A DNA stretch of 64,000 bases from Actinorhabdospora filicis (GTDB taxonomy: Bacteria; Actinomycetota; Actinomycetes; Mycobacteriales; Micromonosporaceae), in NCBI RefSeq assembly GCF_030269765.1, contig NZ_BSTX01000002.1, positions 777,379 through 841,378 on the forward strand. The letters are read 5' to 3'. Below, piece by piece: positions 8,152 through 16,218 of the stretch. Under the pieces are notes generated by a model, which was not told where the DNA came from, made no database searches, and saw nothing but the letters and a program-made list of their open reading frames with translations. How positions within the stretch are numbered: the stretch's first letter is position 1; every line of letters starts with the position of its first letter. Both the position numbers and the translations under genes were made by a program.

Positions 8152-8589
8152 TCAGGCCGCCGTCGGGAGGCTCTTGCGCGGGGTCTCGTTCCAGACGATG
8201 AGGAGCCCGGAGACCAGCACCGTCACCGCGGTCAGGGCGTGGACCCACAGGGCGGTGGCGACGCTTCCGTCGCGGACGATGACCGTGGTGGCGTCGAAGA
8301 AGGGCATGAACGACATGGCGACGAGGACCCATCCGGCCGCCCGCGTCTGCCGCGTGACCAGCAGGACGACCAGGATCAGTCCCAGGCCGAGGTCGCGGCC
8401 GCCCTTGATGACCAGCATGCCGACGTCGTCGCCGGTCGGCCAGCTGGTGAAGCCGAAGCCGGCGGCGGAGCCCACGGGGTCCAGGACGTAGAAGAGACCC
8501 ATGTAGAGCAGGAACAGGGCGCCGGCACCGGCCAGCAGGTGGGTGAAGATGGTGAAGGCGCGGGACTTGCGGGTGGTGGGCGTGGACAT
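8152..8589 (-). CDS. DUF4267-type small integral membrane protein
   Basis: A 145-residue protein with four predicted membrane segments (around residues 14-36, 64-82, 84-100 and 115-133), separated by short loops including GGRDLGLG, a feature of the DUF4267/DoxX-like group. The role of the family is not established; members are often controlled by adjacent TetR regulators. Here a TetR gene is divergent and four copies of one palindrome lie in between, so repression by that regulator is very likely. Cell membrane location is clear, transport or redox function is not. Confidence 0.75.
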   Translation of the reverse strand: MSTPTTRKSRAFTIFTHLLAGAGALFLLYMGLFYVLDPVGSAAGFGFTSWPTGDDVGMLVIKGGRDLGLGLILVVLLVTRQTRAAGWVLVAMSFMPFFDATTVIVRDGSVATALWVHALTAVTVLVSGLLIVWNETPRKSLPTAA

Positions 8590-8616
8590 CGTGACTCCTC
8601 AGGGGTGGGTTCGCAC

Positions 8617-8756
8617 TCTAGAATCGCTAGAAGTTCTAGCGGTGCTAGCGCTTACGAGGAGGAACGTTAGCACCGTGTCCCGGTCTTGTCTAGCGGCGCT
8701 AGAAAATATTTCGACGACTAACGCGGGGGCAGTGCTCGTAGATCTAGCGATGCTAG
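8617..8756. promoter_or_regulatory. array of four TetR-type operators
   Basis: Four copies of a 13-bp palindrome of the form CTAGCGNNGCTAG: 8618-8630 (variant CTAGAATCGCTAG), 8636-8648, 8690-8702 and 8744-8756. Their centres are 18, 54 and 54 bp apart, all multiples of 18. The array fills the gap between the DUF4267 gene and the divergent TetR gene; the last copy ends nine bases before the TetR ATG, giving autoregulation. Confidence 0.8.
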
Positions 8757-8765
8757 GATCCGGGC

Positions 8766-9338
8766 ATGGAACCCGGGTCCCGCAAGGAGCGCGAGCGCGC
8801 CGAGCGCCGCCGCGCGATCATCACCGCCGCCCGCGACATCGCCGAGAGCGAGGGCTGGCCGGCGGTGACCACCCGCCGCCTGGCCCAGAGCATCGAGTAC
8901 AGCCAGCCGGTCATCTACGGGCACTTCGCCAACATGCAGGCGATCGTGGCCGCCGTGGCCATCGAGGGCATCGTGGAACTGACCGTCCACCTGCGCCGCG
9001 CCCGCCTCGCCGCCGCCCCCGAGAACATCCCCGACGCCGTCGCCTGGGCCTACCTCGACTTCGCCCGGGCCCATCCCGCCCTCTTCGACGCGATGTTCAC
9101 GCTCCCCAACGGCCTCGACTTCGGCGGCCCCGACGCGCCCGTGGAACTCGTGGACGCCTTCGGCGAGCTCATCGAGGCCTTCGCGCCTCTGGCCAAGGGC
9201 GAGGATCAGGAGACCTACGTCGAGATGGCCTGGAGCGCCATCCACGGCCAGACCGTGCTGGGCATGAGCGGCCGCCTGCGACCGCAGGTCGCCGCCGAGC
9301 GCATGGCGATGCTGGTGCGGGTGCTCAAGCGGGAGTGA
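8766..9338 (+). CDS. TetR family transcriptional regulator
   Basis: A 190-residue regulator. Residues 8-55 form the TetR DNA-binding domain (RRAIITAARDIAESEGWPAV, then TRRLAQSIEYSQPVIYGHF). The C-terminal helical domain, of the WHG-like kind, would bind the inducer. The four palindromes just upstream are the obvious operators and make it self-regulating and the repressor of the divergent DUF4267 membrane gene. The inducing ligand cannot be told from sequence. Confidence 0.9.
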   Translation: MEPGSRKERERAERRRAIITAARDIAESEGWPAVTTRRLAQSIEYSQPVIYGHFANMQAIVAAVAIEGIVELTVHLRRARLAAAPENIPDAVAWAYLDFARAHPALFDAMFTLPNGLDFGGPDAPVELVDAFGELIEAFAPLAKGEDQETYVEMAWSAIHGQTVLGMSGRLRPQVAAERMAMLVRVLKRE

Positions 9339-9415
9339 CCGCGTCCGTCCGTCGGCCACCCGAAGGCACCCGACCGCGACGGCACCGCGCCGAACGGCTC
9401 CGGCCGCGATGGCCC

Positions 9416-9475
9416 GCAGTGGGCGGCGAACATGCCGCCGGGGCCGGACCCGGCCACCGCGAGCCGGTATGTCAC
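9416..9475 (-). pseudogene. remnant of an FAD-dependent oxidoreductase N-terminus
   Basis: From GTG 9475 the reverse strand reads VTYRLAVAGSGPGGMFAA, a near-perfect start of a ferredoxin-NADP reductase-type flavoprotein (beta strand, then GxGxxG FAD-binding motif). The similarity stops after about 18 residues and no continuation is found. It looks like the 5' end of a deleted gene, but 18 residues is little evidence. Confidence 0.3.
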
Positions 9476-9555
9476 GTGCGGGTCCTCCGGCAGTCGCGGC
9501 GTCAGCGTATGGCGGGGCGGTGACGATACCCCGCGAGCGCACGGCACGCTGCCCC

Positions 9556-10059
9556 TCAGCCCGGCGGGCGGATGGCGATGGTGCTGATCGCGCCGTTGCC
9601 CCAGACGGTGGTGTTCATCAGGACGCGGCCGTCGAGGGAGAGCACGGTGAACTCCGGGACGAATCGGTGTGTCAGCAGCGCACCCATCGGGCTCCGGAGC
9701 TGCTCGACCCCACTACCCGCGAGATCCCACTCGTCGAGGAGCCGGACGCGCACCCAGCCCTGGACGTACTCGGCGGCCGAGGTGGAGTAGTCGGCCGCGA
9801 ACAGGAACTCCCGGTCCTCGCCGAACAGCCCGTGCTCCACCGCCATCCGGTACCAGCCCGCGTTCACCTTGCCCACCATGCCGGGCTCATCGACGTCGGC
9901 GACCTCATGCGGAGGCGAGTCGAAGCGCCCGTGCTCAGGGCGGGCGCTCGCAGGACTGTGGCCGGGCGGCAGCGCGGGCCGCCGGACCTCGCCGTGGATC
10001 CGCGTGATGAAGAGCAGCCCGGCCCGGGCCAGCGCGGCCGCCATTTCCCCGTTGGTCAT
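9556..10059 (-). CDS. conserved hypothetical protein
   Basis: About 167 residues from ATG 10059 (a GTG two codons upstream is possible). It lies four to ten bases after the stop of the upstream TetR gene, so the two form an operon. No signal peptide or membrane segment. The centre (VGKVNAGWYRMAVEHGLFGE, then DREFLFAADYS) and the end (VLMNTTVWGNGAISTIAIRP) suggest a mixed alpha/beta fold. I do not recognise the family. As the partner of a TetR regulator and divergent hydrolase it may belong to the same response. Confidence 0.6.
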   Translation of the reverse strand: MTNGEMAAALARAGLLFITRIHGEVRRPALPPGHSPASARPEHGRFDSPPHEVADVDEPGMVGKVNAGWYRMAVEHGLFGEDREFLFAADYSTSAAEYVQGWVRVRLLDEWDLAGSGVEQLRSPMGALLTHRFVPEFTVLSLDGRVLMNTTVWGNGAISTIAIRPPG

Positions 10060-10069
10060 GGGCACGCCG

Positions 10070-10657
10070 TCACCCGTCCCGACCCGGGCGCCAGCCCCGC
10101 AGCACCGCCGGGATCGCCGCGGCGAACGTCGCCTCGGCGACCGCAGGGGTCAGCGCCCCGGCCAGTTCCAGGGTGACCAGTCCGTGCAGGCTCACCCAGA
10201 TCGACAGCGCGATGGCCTGCTCGTCGCCGCTCAGGACGCCCTCATCGCACGCGCGGCCGATCGCGTCCAGCAGGATCCCGATCGGGTCGCCCGTGCCCAC
10301 GGGGCCGGTGGGCTCGAAGGTGCGGACGCCGCCGAACAGCACGGTGTACAGGTGCGGCTGGTCGAGCGCCCAGCGGCGGTAGGCCGCCGCGAGGGTCTCG
10401 ATGCCGGTGAGGGCGTCCGGGGACCGGGGGACCGCCGACAGCGCGCCGAAGAGCCCGGCGACGGCGCGAGCGCGGACCTCCTCGACGAGCGCCTCCTTGC
10501 TGCCGAACAGCGTGTACACCGCCGCCGTGGCCGCTCCGGCGGCGGCGGCCAGCGCGCGGATGGTGACCGACTCCGGCGGCCTGGTGGCGAACAGCTCGGT
10601 GGCGGTGACGACGAGGCGCTCCTTGACGGTGTCGTCGTTGGTCCTGGGTCTGCCCAT
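10070..10657 (-). CDS. TetR family transcriptional regulator
   Basis: A 195-residue TetR protein. N-terminal DNA-binding domain about residues 10-56 (TIRALAAAAGAATAAVYTLF, then GSKEALVEEV). The C-terminal domain has the YRRWALDQPHLYTVLFGG region of the WHG-type subgroup. It is divergent from a membrane-anchored alpha/beta hydrolase gene with a repeat operator between, and co-directional with a hypothetical gene. It probably represses itself and the hydrolase; the ligand is unknown. Confidence 0.9.
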   Translation of the reverse strand: MGRPRTNDDTVKERLVVTATELFATRPPESVTIRALAAAAGAATAAVYTLFGSKEALVEEVRARAVAGLFGALSAVPRSPDALTGIETLAAAYRRWALDQPHLYTVLFGGVRTFEPTGPVGTGDPIGILLDAIGRACDEGVLSGDEQAIALSIWVSLHGLVTLELAGALTPAVAEATFAAAIPAVLRGWRPGRDG

Positions 10658-10684
10658 GGCGTCACTCTACCGGGTTTGCTAACG

Positions 10685-10711
10685 TCGTTTTGAAACATCG
10701 TTCTGAAACGA
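10685..10711. promoter_or_regulatory. repeat operator between TetR and hydrolase genes
   Basis: Direct repeats CGTTTTGAAAC (10686-10696) and CGTTCTGAAAC (10699-10709), 13 bp apart, with partial dyad symmetry (TCGTTT...AAACGA). They end ten bases before the GTG of the hydrolase gene. Probably the binding site of the adjacent TetR protein. Confidence 0.55.
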
Positions 10712-10720
10712 GGTGCATCC

Positions 10721-12022
10721 GTGCGCACATCCCTCCGGGCACTCGCCCGCCTCGGCATCGCGCTCGCCGCCGTGGCCGGCCTGCTCGTCCTCTTCCTGGC
10801 GCTCATCGCCGCCACCGACGGACTCTGGTCGGGCACCGCCGCCTGGGCCGCGACCGTCGCCACCGGCGCCGGCCTGGCGATCTGGCGCGGACGCCGCCGC
10901 GCCGGGCCGCGCAGACTCCTGCCGCTGCTGCCCGTCGCCATCGCCGCCGCGCTCGCCGCGTCGGTCTGCGTCCCCACCGTCCCCACCGACCGGCCGGCGA
11001 GCGACGCCGAGCGCTGGGAGCTGTCCACCGGCAGCCGGGTCGCCGTCTACCACTACCCACCCGCACCCGGCACCGCCGTGCACGCGACGCCGCTGGTGTA
11101 CCTGCACGGCGGGCCGGTGCGCTCCATCGCGTTGATCGACCACGGCTTCCTGCGCGGACTGGCCGCGCGCGGCTACGACGTCTACGCCTACGAGCAGGCC
11201 GGAGGCGGGCGCAGCGACCTGCTGCCCATGGACGAGTACGGCATCGACCGCTCGGTGGCCGACCTGAAGGCGTTCCTCGACCGCCTGGGCGAGCCCGCCG
11301 ACGTCCTCGGCTTCTCAGCGGGAGCGGTGGTGCTGACCCGGGCACTGGCCGAGCCGGACGCCGCCACGCGGATGCGCCGGGCGATCATCGCCGAACCGGG
11401 CCCGATGGACGGTCCGACCGCCGCCATCGAAGGCCGCACCGGACTCCCCAACGCCCGCGGCATCGCACCCGCCCCCGAAGGCCCGCGCGCCACGACCACG
11501 CCGAGATACGCCGTCGCCTTCGGGCTCATGCGCCTGGGGCTGCTCTCACCCGAGACCGACCTGATCGGCCAGGCCGAAGGGGTGAACGCCTTCAAGGCCG
11601 CCGACCTCGGCGGCGACGCCGCCTCGACCTACTGCGCGAAGGACGCCGACCGCATCCCCGCACAGGACAGCGCCGGGAACTTCTCCTTCAGCGCCGCGGC
11701 GAGCATGCGCGTCCAGGAGACCATCCGCGACTCGCCGTCCATCGCCGAAGGCCTCGGCGCGTCCACCGTCCCGGCGATGCTGATGATCGCCGAGTGCTCC
11801 TCGCAGACGCGCGAGTGGGCGACGGCCGTCCTGGCCGCCGATCCCGCGATCGAGCGCACCCAGTACCTGCCCGGCGTCGGGCACCGCCTGTGGAACGGGC
11901 TCGACGGCAATGACGAGCGGGCCGCGTCCGTCGTCGAGGCGTTCCTGGACGGAACGGACGCGCCGCTGCCGAACTACCCGCGCGCGGCGGACATCCTTGC
12001 GTTCCTCGCCGACGGGCGGTGA
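10721..12022 (+). CDS. membrane-anchored alpha/beta hydrolase
   Basis: A 433-residue protein from GTG 10721. Three hydrophobic segments occupy residues 10-95 and anchor it in the membrane. The hydrolase domain starts near residue 100: oxyanion region LVYLHGGPVRS, nucleophile elbow LGFSAGAVVL (GxSxG), and a C-terminal VGHRLW with the catalytic His. The HGGP pattern resembles proline iminopeptidase-like hydrolases. The active site would face one side of the membrane; substrate unknown. Controlled most likely by the divergent TetR gene. A perfect terminator hairpin follows 26 bp downstream. Confidence 0.83.
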   Translation: MRTSLRALARLGIALAAVAGLLVLFLALIAATDGLWSGTAAWAATVATGAGLAIWRGRRRAGPRRLLPLLPVAIAAALAASVCVPTVPTDRPASDAERWELSTGSRVAVYHYPPAPGTAVHATPLVYLHGGPVRSIALIDHGFLRGLAARGYDVYAYEQAGGGRSDLLPMDEYGIDRSVADLKAFLDRLGEPADVLGFSAGAVVLTRALAEPDAATRMRRAIIAEPGPMDGPTAAIEGRTGLPNARGIAPAPEGPRATTTPRYAVAFGLMRLGLLSPETDLIGQAEGVNAFKAADLGGDAASTYCAKDADRIPAQDSAGNFSFSAAASMRVQETIRDSPSIAEGLGASTVPAMLMIAECSSQTREWATAVLAADPAIERTQYLPGVGHRLWNGLDGNDERAASVVEAFLDGTDAPLPNYPRAADILAFLADGR

Positions 12023-12047
12023 CCCGGTAGGCCGATGCGTGGATGGG

Positions 12048-12081
12048 AGTGCGGCCTCTCGCTGGCATGAGAGGCCGCACT
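12048..12081 (+). terminator. terminator hairpin
   Basis: AGTGCGGCCTCTC, 8-base loop, and its exact complement: a 13-bp perfect stem 26 bp after the hydrolase stop. The following 200 bp to the next gene show nothing else that I can identify. Confidence 0.7.
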
Positions 12082-12282
12082 GAGTGGTGCGTGCCCGGGC
12101 GAACAGGCCGACACTCATGAGGGAGTGGAAGCCACGTCGGTGATGTGGGGCGTTCAAGACACCTGGAGCTCGGCCGATGATGCTTCGATGAGCTGGACGG
12201 TCTACGGAGATCCTATGCGCAGAAATTCACCATAGATTCGATGCAGCAGAACTGCGTACCGATGATGGGTGTCGACGACTTC

Positions 12283-12534
12283 TCACTCGTCGGAGGCCAT
12301 GCCTTCGCCGAATCGTTCCAGGCGGGAGATGACCTCTTCGAGCAAGCCCATGACGTCCGCCCTGCTCGGTTTGAAGACCCCCTCGTCGACAAAAAGGATC
12401 ACCTGGGTCGTATGTTCGTCGGCGAGGGCCAGGTCGCCGTGAACGAGCGCGAGGTTCTCTCCTGCACGCAACACCTTCTCGCCGCGGCGTAGATCGGGAA
12501 ACGGCAAGGATCGCCAGAGGGCGTAGCTCTCCAT
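12283..12534 (-). CDS. small hypothetical protein
   Basis: An 83-residue protein from ATG 12534 (a TTG four codons upstream is possible). It reads as a folded soluble protein: MESYALWRSLPFPDLRRGEK, two beta-like stretches (LALVHGDLAL, TTQVILFVDEG) and a C-terminal amphipathic helix (DVMGLLEEVISRLERFGEG). I do not recognise it. It stands alone at the left border of an accessory region with several frameshifted genes, which makes an accessory origin likely. Size and mixed helix/strand pattern would fit an immunity-type protein, but no toxin is adjacent. Confidence 0.5.
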   Translation of the reverse strand: MESYALWRSLPFPDLRRGEKVLRAGENLALVHGDLALADEHTTQVILFVDEGVFKPSRADVMGLLEEVISRLERFGEGMASDE

Positions 12535-12685
12535 GAAATCCGACAACGACTCGTCCTCTCAGTAGTCGGCGCCGTCCTGTTACGGGTTCGGGGGTGCCGG
12601 GGATTAAGGCAGTTCGTGGGGCGAGGCCGGGGTTCGTCCGCGCAGGTGATCGGTATCGTCGAACGCCCACCCACAGGAGATCACC

Positions 12686-13076
12686 ATGGACGGCCACCCC
12701 CACCTCGAACCCTGGCGGCACGAAGCCGGAGTCCTCCGCTCCTGCGGCCGAGAGTCGTGTCACGCGGGGGGCAGACCGCGCGACAGATGCTGCGATCCGC
12801 CGAGGACGTGACCCTGGCTCGGAACGCGGATGCGAGTCATCCGTCGGTGTTCGCCGGGCCATCATGATCGCACTCGCCGGGCTGTTCGACGCGGCGATCA
12901 AGATCGAGATCACCCTCACCGAGCAGCGCCTCACCCTGCATTCTCCCGACCCGCGATCCAGCGGCTGCCGTTTGTGCAAGTCGGTGGGAGTGTGCGACCA
13001 ATACGGGCCCATCGCCCGCCAGGTCGGGGACCTGCGCCGCGAGCGCGATGCCAGGGCCAACCACCGGGCTGCCTAG
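12686..13076 (+). pseudogene. frameshifted hypothetical gene
   Basis: ATG 12686 has a good AGGAG box and high third-position GC (MDGHPHLEPWRHEAGVLRSC), but this frame stops at 12809. From about 12760 the protein-like reading continues in another frame (RVTRGADRATDAAIRRGRDP ... IMIALAGLFDAAIKIEITL) and ends with a cysteine motif GCRLCKSVGVCDQYGPIARQ before the stop at 13074. The whole would be about 130 residues. An internal ATG at 12864 could allow a 70-residue product. Function unknown; probably a phage- or plasmid-type gene that has decayed, or a sequencing indel. Confidence 0.45.
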
Positions 13077-13128
13077 ACCCTTCCACCGCGCGCTGGCATC
13101 CGCTTCCCCGGATAGCCGCCAACGCGCC

Positions 13129-13152
13129 CCTCCGCCGAGCCGTCGGCGGAGG
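13129..13152 (+). terminator. hairpin in gene-free stretch
   Basis: CCTCCGCCGA, 4-base loop, TCGGCGGAGG: a perfect 10-bp stem 53 bp after the frameshifted gene. It may end its transcription. The remaining gap to 13322 shows no gene. Confidence 0.5.
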
Positions 13153-13322
13153 GAAACGGGCCAGCTCCCATCCCCCCCGGGCCTTCCTCCCTACACAGAG
13201 GACACCACCGCACCGGGCCCGGCTACCCGGCGGGAGCTCGTGACCTCTCTAGCCACAGCGGTCGCAGAAGCTCATCCCGCACGACCAGGAAACCCGATCC
13301 GACACCGCGAAAGGAACCGATT

Positions 13323-14054
13323 GTGGACCGCCGCGACTTCGACCAATGGGCCGTCACCACCGACCGTGACGCTCAACGCCGCCTGCTGGAGACCCGCCCC
13401 CTGACGCTGCGCCGCCTCGCCACCCAGGTCCACGCCCTCGGCCTGCGCCCCGACCCCGCCAAAGGCCACGGCGACAAGGTCATGGTCACCGGCGTCTACG
13501 GCGGCGCCCCCGTCGTGATCTGGCAACCGGGCCCGCACCCGGAAAACGTCTACGACCGGCCGCTCGAAGCCCCACCTGAGGTCCTCGCCGACCTCATGAT
13601 CAAGGCCGACGAGCTCGACACCCGCGCCCTCACCCGCCATGTCCTCGACCTCGGCCTCACACCACCCACAGAACCCGCCGGATACCGAGGCTGGGAAGTC
13701 GTCCTCGCTGGCACCGAAAACGACGAAGACGACTACGACATGGCCCTGTGGTGGAGCGGCCCCTACTGCGATCACGGCTGCGAGGAGGACCAAGCCGACA
13801 CCGACTACCGCGTCACCACCGACACCGCCACCAACCAACAGCTACTCATGGGACTGGTCCGCGCCTACTCGCCCGAAACCTACGCGGAAGAGCTGCGTGC
13901 GGTGGGCTACACGCCACCCGAGACCGCCTTCGACGTCAAGTGGGTCGTCCGCGCCGAACCCGACCCGTGGACCCGGCCGCCGGTACACCACTGGCTCGAA
14001 TGGCGACCGATCTCCCTGTTCTGGCCACCATTCGACCAGGCAGCCGGCAGCTAG
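13323..14054 (+). CDS. hypothetical protein
   Basis: A 243-residue soluble protein from GTG 13323. It starts with a helical segment (MDRRDFDQWAVTTDRDAQRR) and contains several Trp-rich beta stretches, an acidic patch (GTENDEDDYDMALWW) and a short Cys/His cluster YCDHGCEED around residue 150. No membrane segment or signal. Codon use matches the chromosome. I do not recognise the family. It is followed within 50 bp by a frameshifted membrane gene and lies in the region that also holds the toxin/immunity cassette. Confidence 0.6.
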   Translation: MDRRDFDQWAVTTDRDAQRRLLETRPLTLRRLATQVHALGLRPDPAKGHGDKVMVTGVYGGAPVVIWQPGPHPENVYDRPLEAPPEVLADLMIKADELDTRALTRHVLDLGLTPPTEPAGYRGWEVVLAGTENDEDDYDMALWWSGPYCDHGCEEDQADTDYRVTTDTATNQQLLMGLVRAYSPETYAEELRAVGYTPPETAFDVKWVVRAEPDPWTRPPVHHWLEWRPISLFWPPFDQAAGS

Positions 14055-14096
14055 CCGGACGGTGACCCGCAATCATCCAGGTTCGTAAGACGATGG

Positions 14097-14505
14097 GTGA
14101 CGACAACCGCCCCCCGAGGCACCCACCGCTCCAAGTTCCACAGCGCCTATCTCGTGCCCGTTCCTGTGCTTCTCGCCGGGGCCATCTTCCCCATCGAGGC
14201 GTTCATCGTCCACATGAACGGCGTTGGCTGGGCCAACACACCACTGGCCTACATGGACGTCAACACCTGCCCGCATTGCCGCGATCGCCCTGGCTGTGGG
14301 ACTGGTCGCCGCGACGATCGTGCCCGCCGAGGCTTACTACGCACACGCCTACGGCAACGGAGGCCTCATCGCATACGCCACCACCGCCGACGGCATCCTC
14401 CGCGCGGCGAAGAACACTCTGCTCGCTTTGGCGTGCGCGCTCCTCGCAGCCAGGCTCGCCCTACGTGGCCTCCGCTCCTCCAGCCCCACGAATGGACAAC
14501 AGTGA
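14097..14505 (+). pseudogene. frameshifted small membrane protein gene
   Basis: From GTG 14097 the frame encodes a hydrophobic segment (AYLVPVPVLLAGAIFPIEAF) and YMDVNTC, then loses coding character. The next frame picks up ARIAAIALAVGLVAATIVPA and LLALACALLAARLALRGL to the stop at 14503. Read through, this would be a membrane protein of about 135 residues with at least three segments. The break lies near 14270. It may be a true pseudogene or an indel error. Function unknown. Confidence 0.5.
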
Positions 14506-14635
14506 CGACACCTGATGGCTCACCTCAGCGGAGCTAGGCCGACCCATCCATCCAAAGCTGAGTGGAATGCTGGACACCGCGGCTCGTCCTGCCTTTCGGT
14601 TAGGCTGCTGGCCGGACCGGACGAGGACGGAGCGG

Positions 14636-14881
14636 ATGAGGGACGACACCGAGGGCGTCATCGCGTCCTTGACGAAGCTGTCCGCCGCGCTGCGCGCCAG
14701 CGGCACCGCGATCGATGATCCGTTGGCCGCCCTGGCGGCGGAGAGCGCCGACTCCAGCCGCGATGAGCTGTCGGCCGCCATCACACAGGCGGGGCAAGCG
14801 GCAGACGAGTCCGGAGGCGCCGCCATCGACCTCGACGAGGCCGCCACCGCGCTCCGCTCCTACCTGGACCACGTGTACTGA
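14636..14881 (+). CDS. small helical WXG100-like partner protein
   Basis: An 81-residue, almost entirely helical acidic protein (MRDDTEGVIASLTKLSAALR ... AATALRSYLDHVY). Its stop is one base before the ATG of the following long gene, so the two are co-translated. Size, helical content and pairing with a WXG100-like N-terminal domain protein match the small partners of type VII-type (ESX) substrates. The WxG turn itself is not present, so the assignment rests on context. A longer start at 14567 lacks support. Confidence 0.6.
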   Translation: MRDDTEGVIASLTKLSAALRASGTAIDDPLAALAAESADSSRDELSAAITQAGQAADESGGAAIDLDEAATALRSYLDHVY

Positions 14882-14882
14882 C

Positions 14883-15818
14883 ATGGGCTGGCTGGAGGTA
14901 CGCGCGACCATCGATGCGGCGATCGAGGCTCTGGACGGTCTGGCCGCGACAACGGCGGAGTACTCGGGCGACGCCGACCGGATCGGCTCGCACATCGACG
15001 AGCTGTACGGCGGCTCGAACAACGAACTGCCGCACACGGCCCGAGACCACACCGCCTCGGCCGCCGACCGCGCCGGTGAGGCCGCGACGGGATACCGGCA
15101 GGCCGCGCAGCTGTGCCGGGACTACCTGGCCGCGGTCGACCCGGACGGCGCGGCCGGTTCGGTCACCGGCCTCGCTGTCCCGGCTGCCGGCGGACCGGCG
15201 AAGGGCGGGCACGGACCCGCCGGTTCCCCACCGGCCCGGCAGGCCGTCTCCGACGTGTCCCGGGGTCGCAGCCATGTCTTTCCCGAGCAAGGCCCCAAGG
15301 GGCTCGCCGATCTCACCACCCGCGATGACGGGATCATCGCCCTGCGGTCGGAGTGGATGGACGCGGGCGGTCACGCACGGCTGCGGCACGGTGGCGTGGT
15401 CACCGAGCAGCAGCTCAAGGACAGAGCGATGTACGGCAAGGACCCGGTCAACGGTAGTCGTACCGACTGGGAAACCGGCGGTACCCATCTGCCGGTCCGT
15501 AACGCCACCGCGTTCACCACGGACTCCGACCTGGTCTTCGCCGAGGCCGCTGTCTGGAACTCGAAGGAAGGGCGGGCGGTGATAAAGGATGCCGAGGCCA
15601 ACGGCGACTTCCGTGCCTCGGTGCGGGTGCCCGCGTCGGCGATATTCGGCCCGGACTTCAGGCAGCATGTCCGTGGACAGACTCGTATCGGCAGCGAGAA
15701 CAACCCTCAGGGCGCGGACCCGACCCAGTTCACCGACACCGCGAGTGTCATGGCGGTGTACAGGCGTGAGAATGAGAACTCGCCTTGGGTCGCCTACACC
15801 TGCTACCCAAAGCCATGA
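14883..15818 (+). CDS. candidate type VII-secreted polymorphic toxin
   Basis: A 311-residue protein in two parts. Residues 1-90 are helical and WXG100/ESX-like (MGWLEVRATIDAAIEALDGL ... YRQAAQLCRDYLAAV). A Gly/Pro/Ala-rich linker (about 95-125) follows. Residues 130-311 form a globular C-terminal domain (FPEQGPKGLADLT, GTHLPVRNATAFTTDSDLVF, ASAIFGPDFRQHVRG, ending WVAYTCYPKP). N-terminal export domain, linker and distinct C-terminal domain, followed by a small acidic gene, is the classic polymorphic toxin plan. I cannot assign the C-terminal activity to a known nuclease or other toxin family. Confidence 0.65.
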   Translation: MGWLEVRATIDAAIEALDGLAATTAEYSGDADRIGSHIDELYGGSNNELPHTARDHTASAADRAGEAATGYRQAAQLCRDYLAAVDPDGAAGSVTGLAVPAAGGPAKGGHGPAGSPPARQAVSDVSRGRSHVFPEQGPKGLADLTTRDDGIIALRSEWMDAGGHARLRHGGVVTEQQLKDRAMYGKDPVNGSRTDWETGGTHLPVRNATAFTTDSDLVFAEAAVWNSKEGRAVIKDAEANGDFRASVRVPASAIFGPDFRQHVRGQTRIGSENNPQGADPTQFTDTASVMAVYRRENENSPWVAYTCYPKP

Positions 15819-15841
15819 TCGGCGCTCAGAGAGGACGAGGG

Positions 15842-16129
15842 ATGTACGAGTTGAGCGATCGGCTCAAGAAGGTGCTCGAAACCTACAACATCGACGGTGA
15901 CGTCGGTGTCGACGACCTCGCCCACGACGCTGCACTGCCGTCCAAAGCATGGCTCGGGACCGAGTTCGAGGAAGCGCTCAGGGCGGGCGCGTTCACCACT
16001 GAGACCTGGGGCGACGTCTGTTACAACGGTGGCCTTGACGAGGATCAGGCATACATCGTTGACCGTGATCTGCGCCTGTTCTGGCAGGCCATCAACCCCG
16101 ACCGCCCCTACCCACCCGACGAGCAGTGA
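15842..16129 (+). CDS. candidate immunity protein
   Basis: A 95-residue acidic protein (MYELSDRLKKVLETYNIDG ... LFWQAINPDRPYPPDEQ) starting 23 bp after the putative toxin, with a GAGG box. Small, acidic and immediately downstream of a polymorphic toxin is the usual position for the cognate immunity protein. The EALRAGAFTTETWGDV and LFWQAI stretches recall CdiI-type immunity proteins, but this is a resemblance, not a proven match. Confidence 0.55.
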   Translation: MYELSDRLKKVLETYNIDGDVGVDDLAHDAALPSKAWLGTEFEEALRAGAFTTETWGDVCYNGGLDEDQAYIVDRDLRLFWQAINPDRPYPPDEQ

Positions 16130-16218
16130 TTCTGCGCTGGCGGTCACCCGGTCCGGGAACTGCCGCCCGATCCGAGTGGTCGCGTGCCGGCATTCGTTGT
16201 ACAGACGTCACCGCATGG

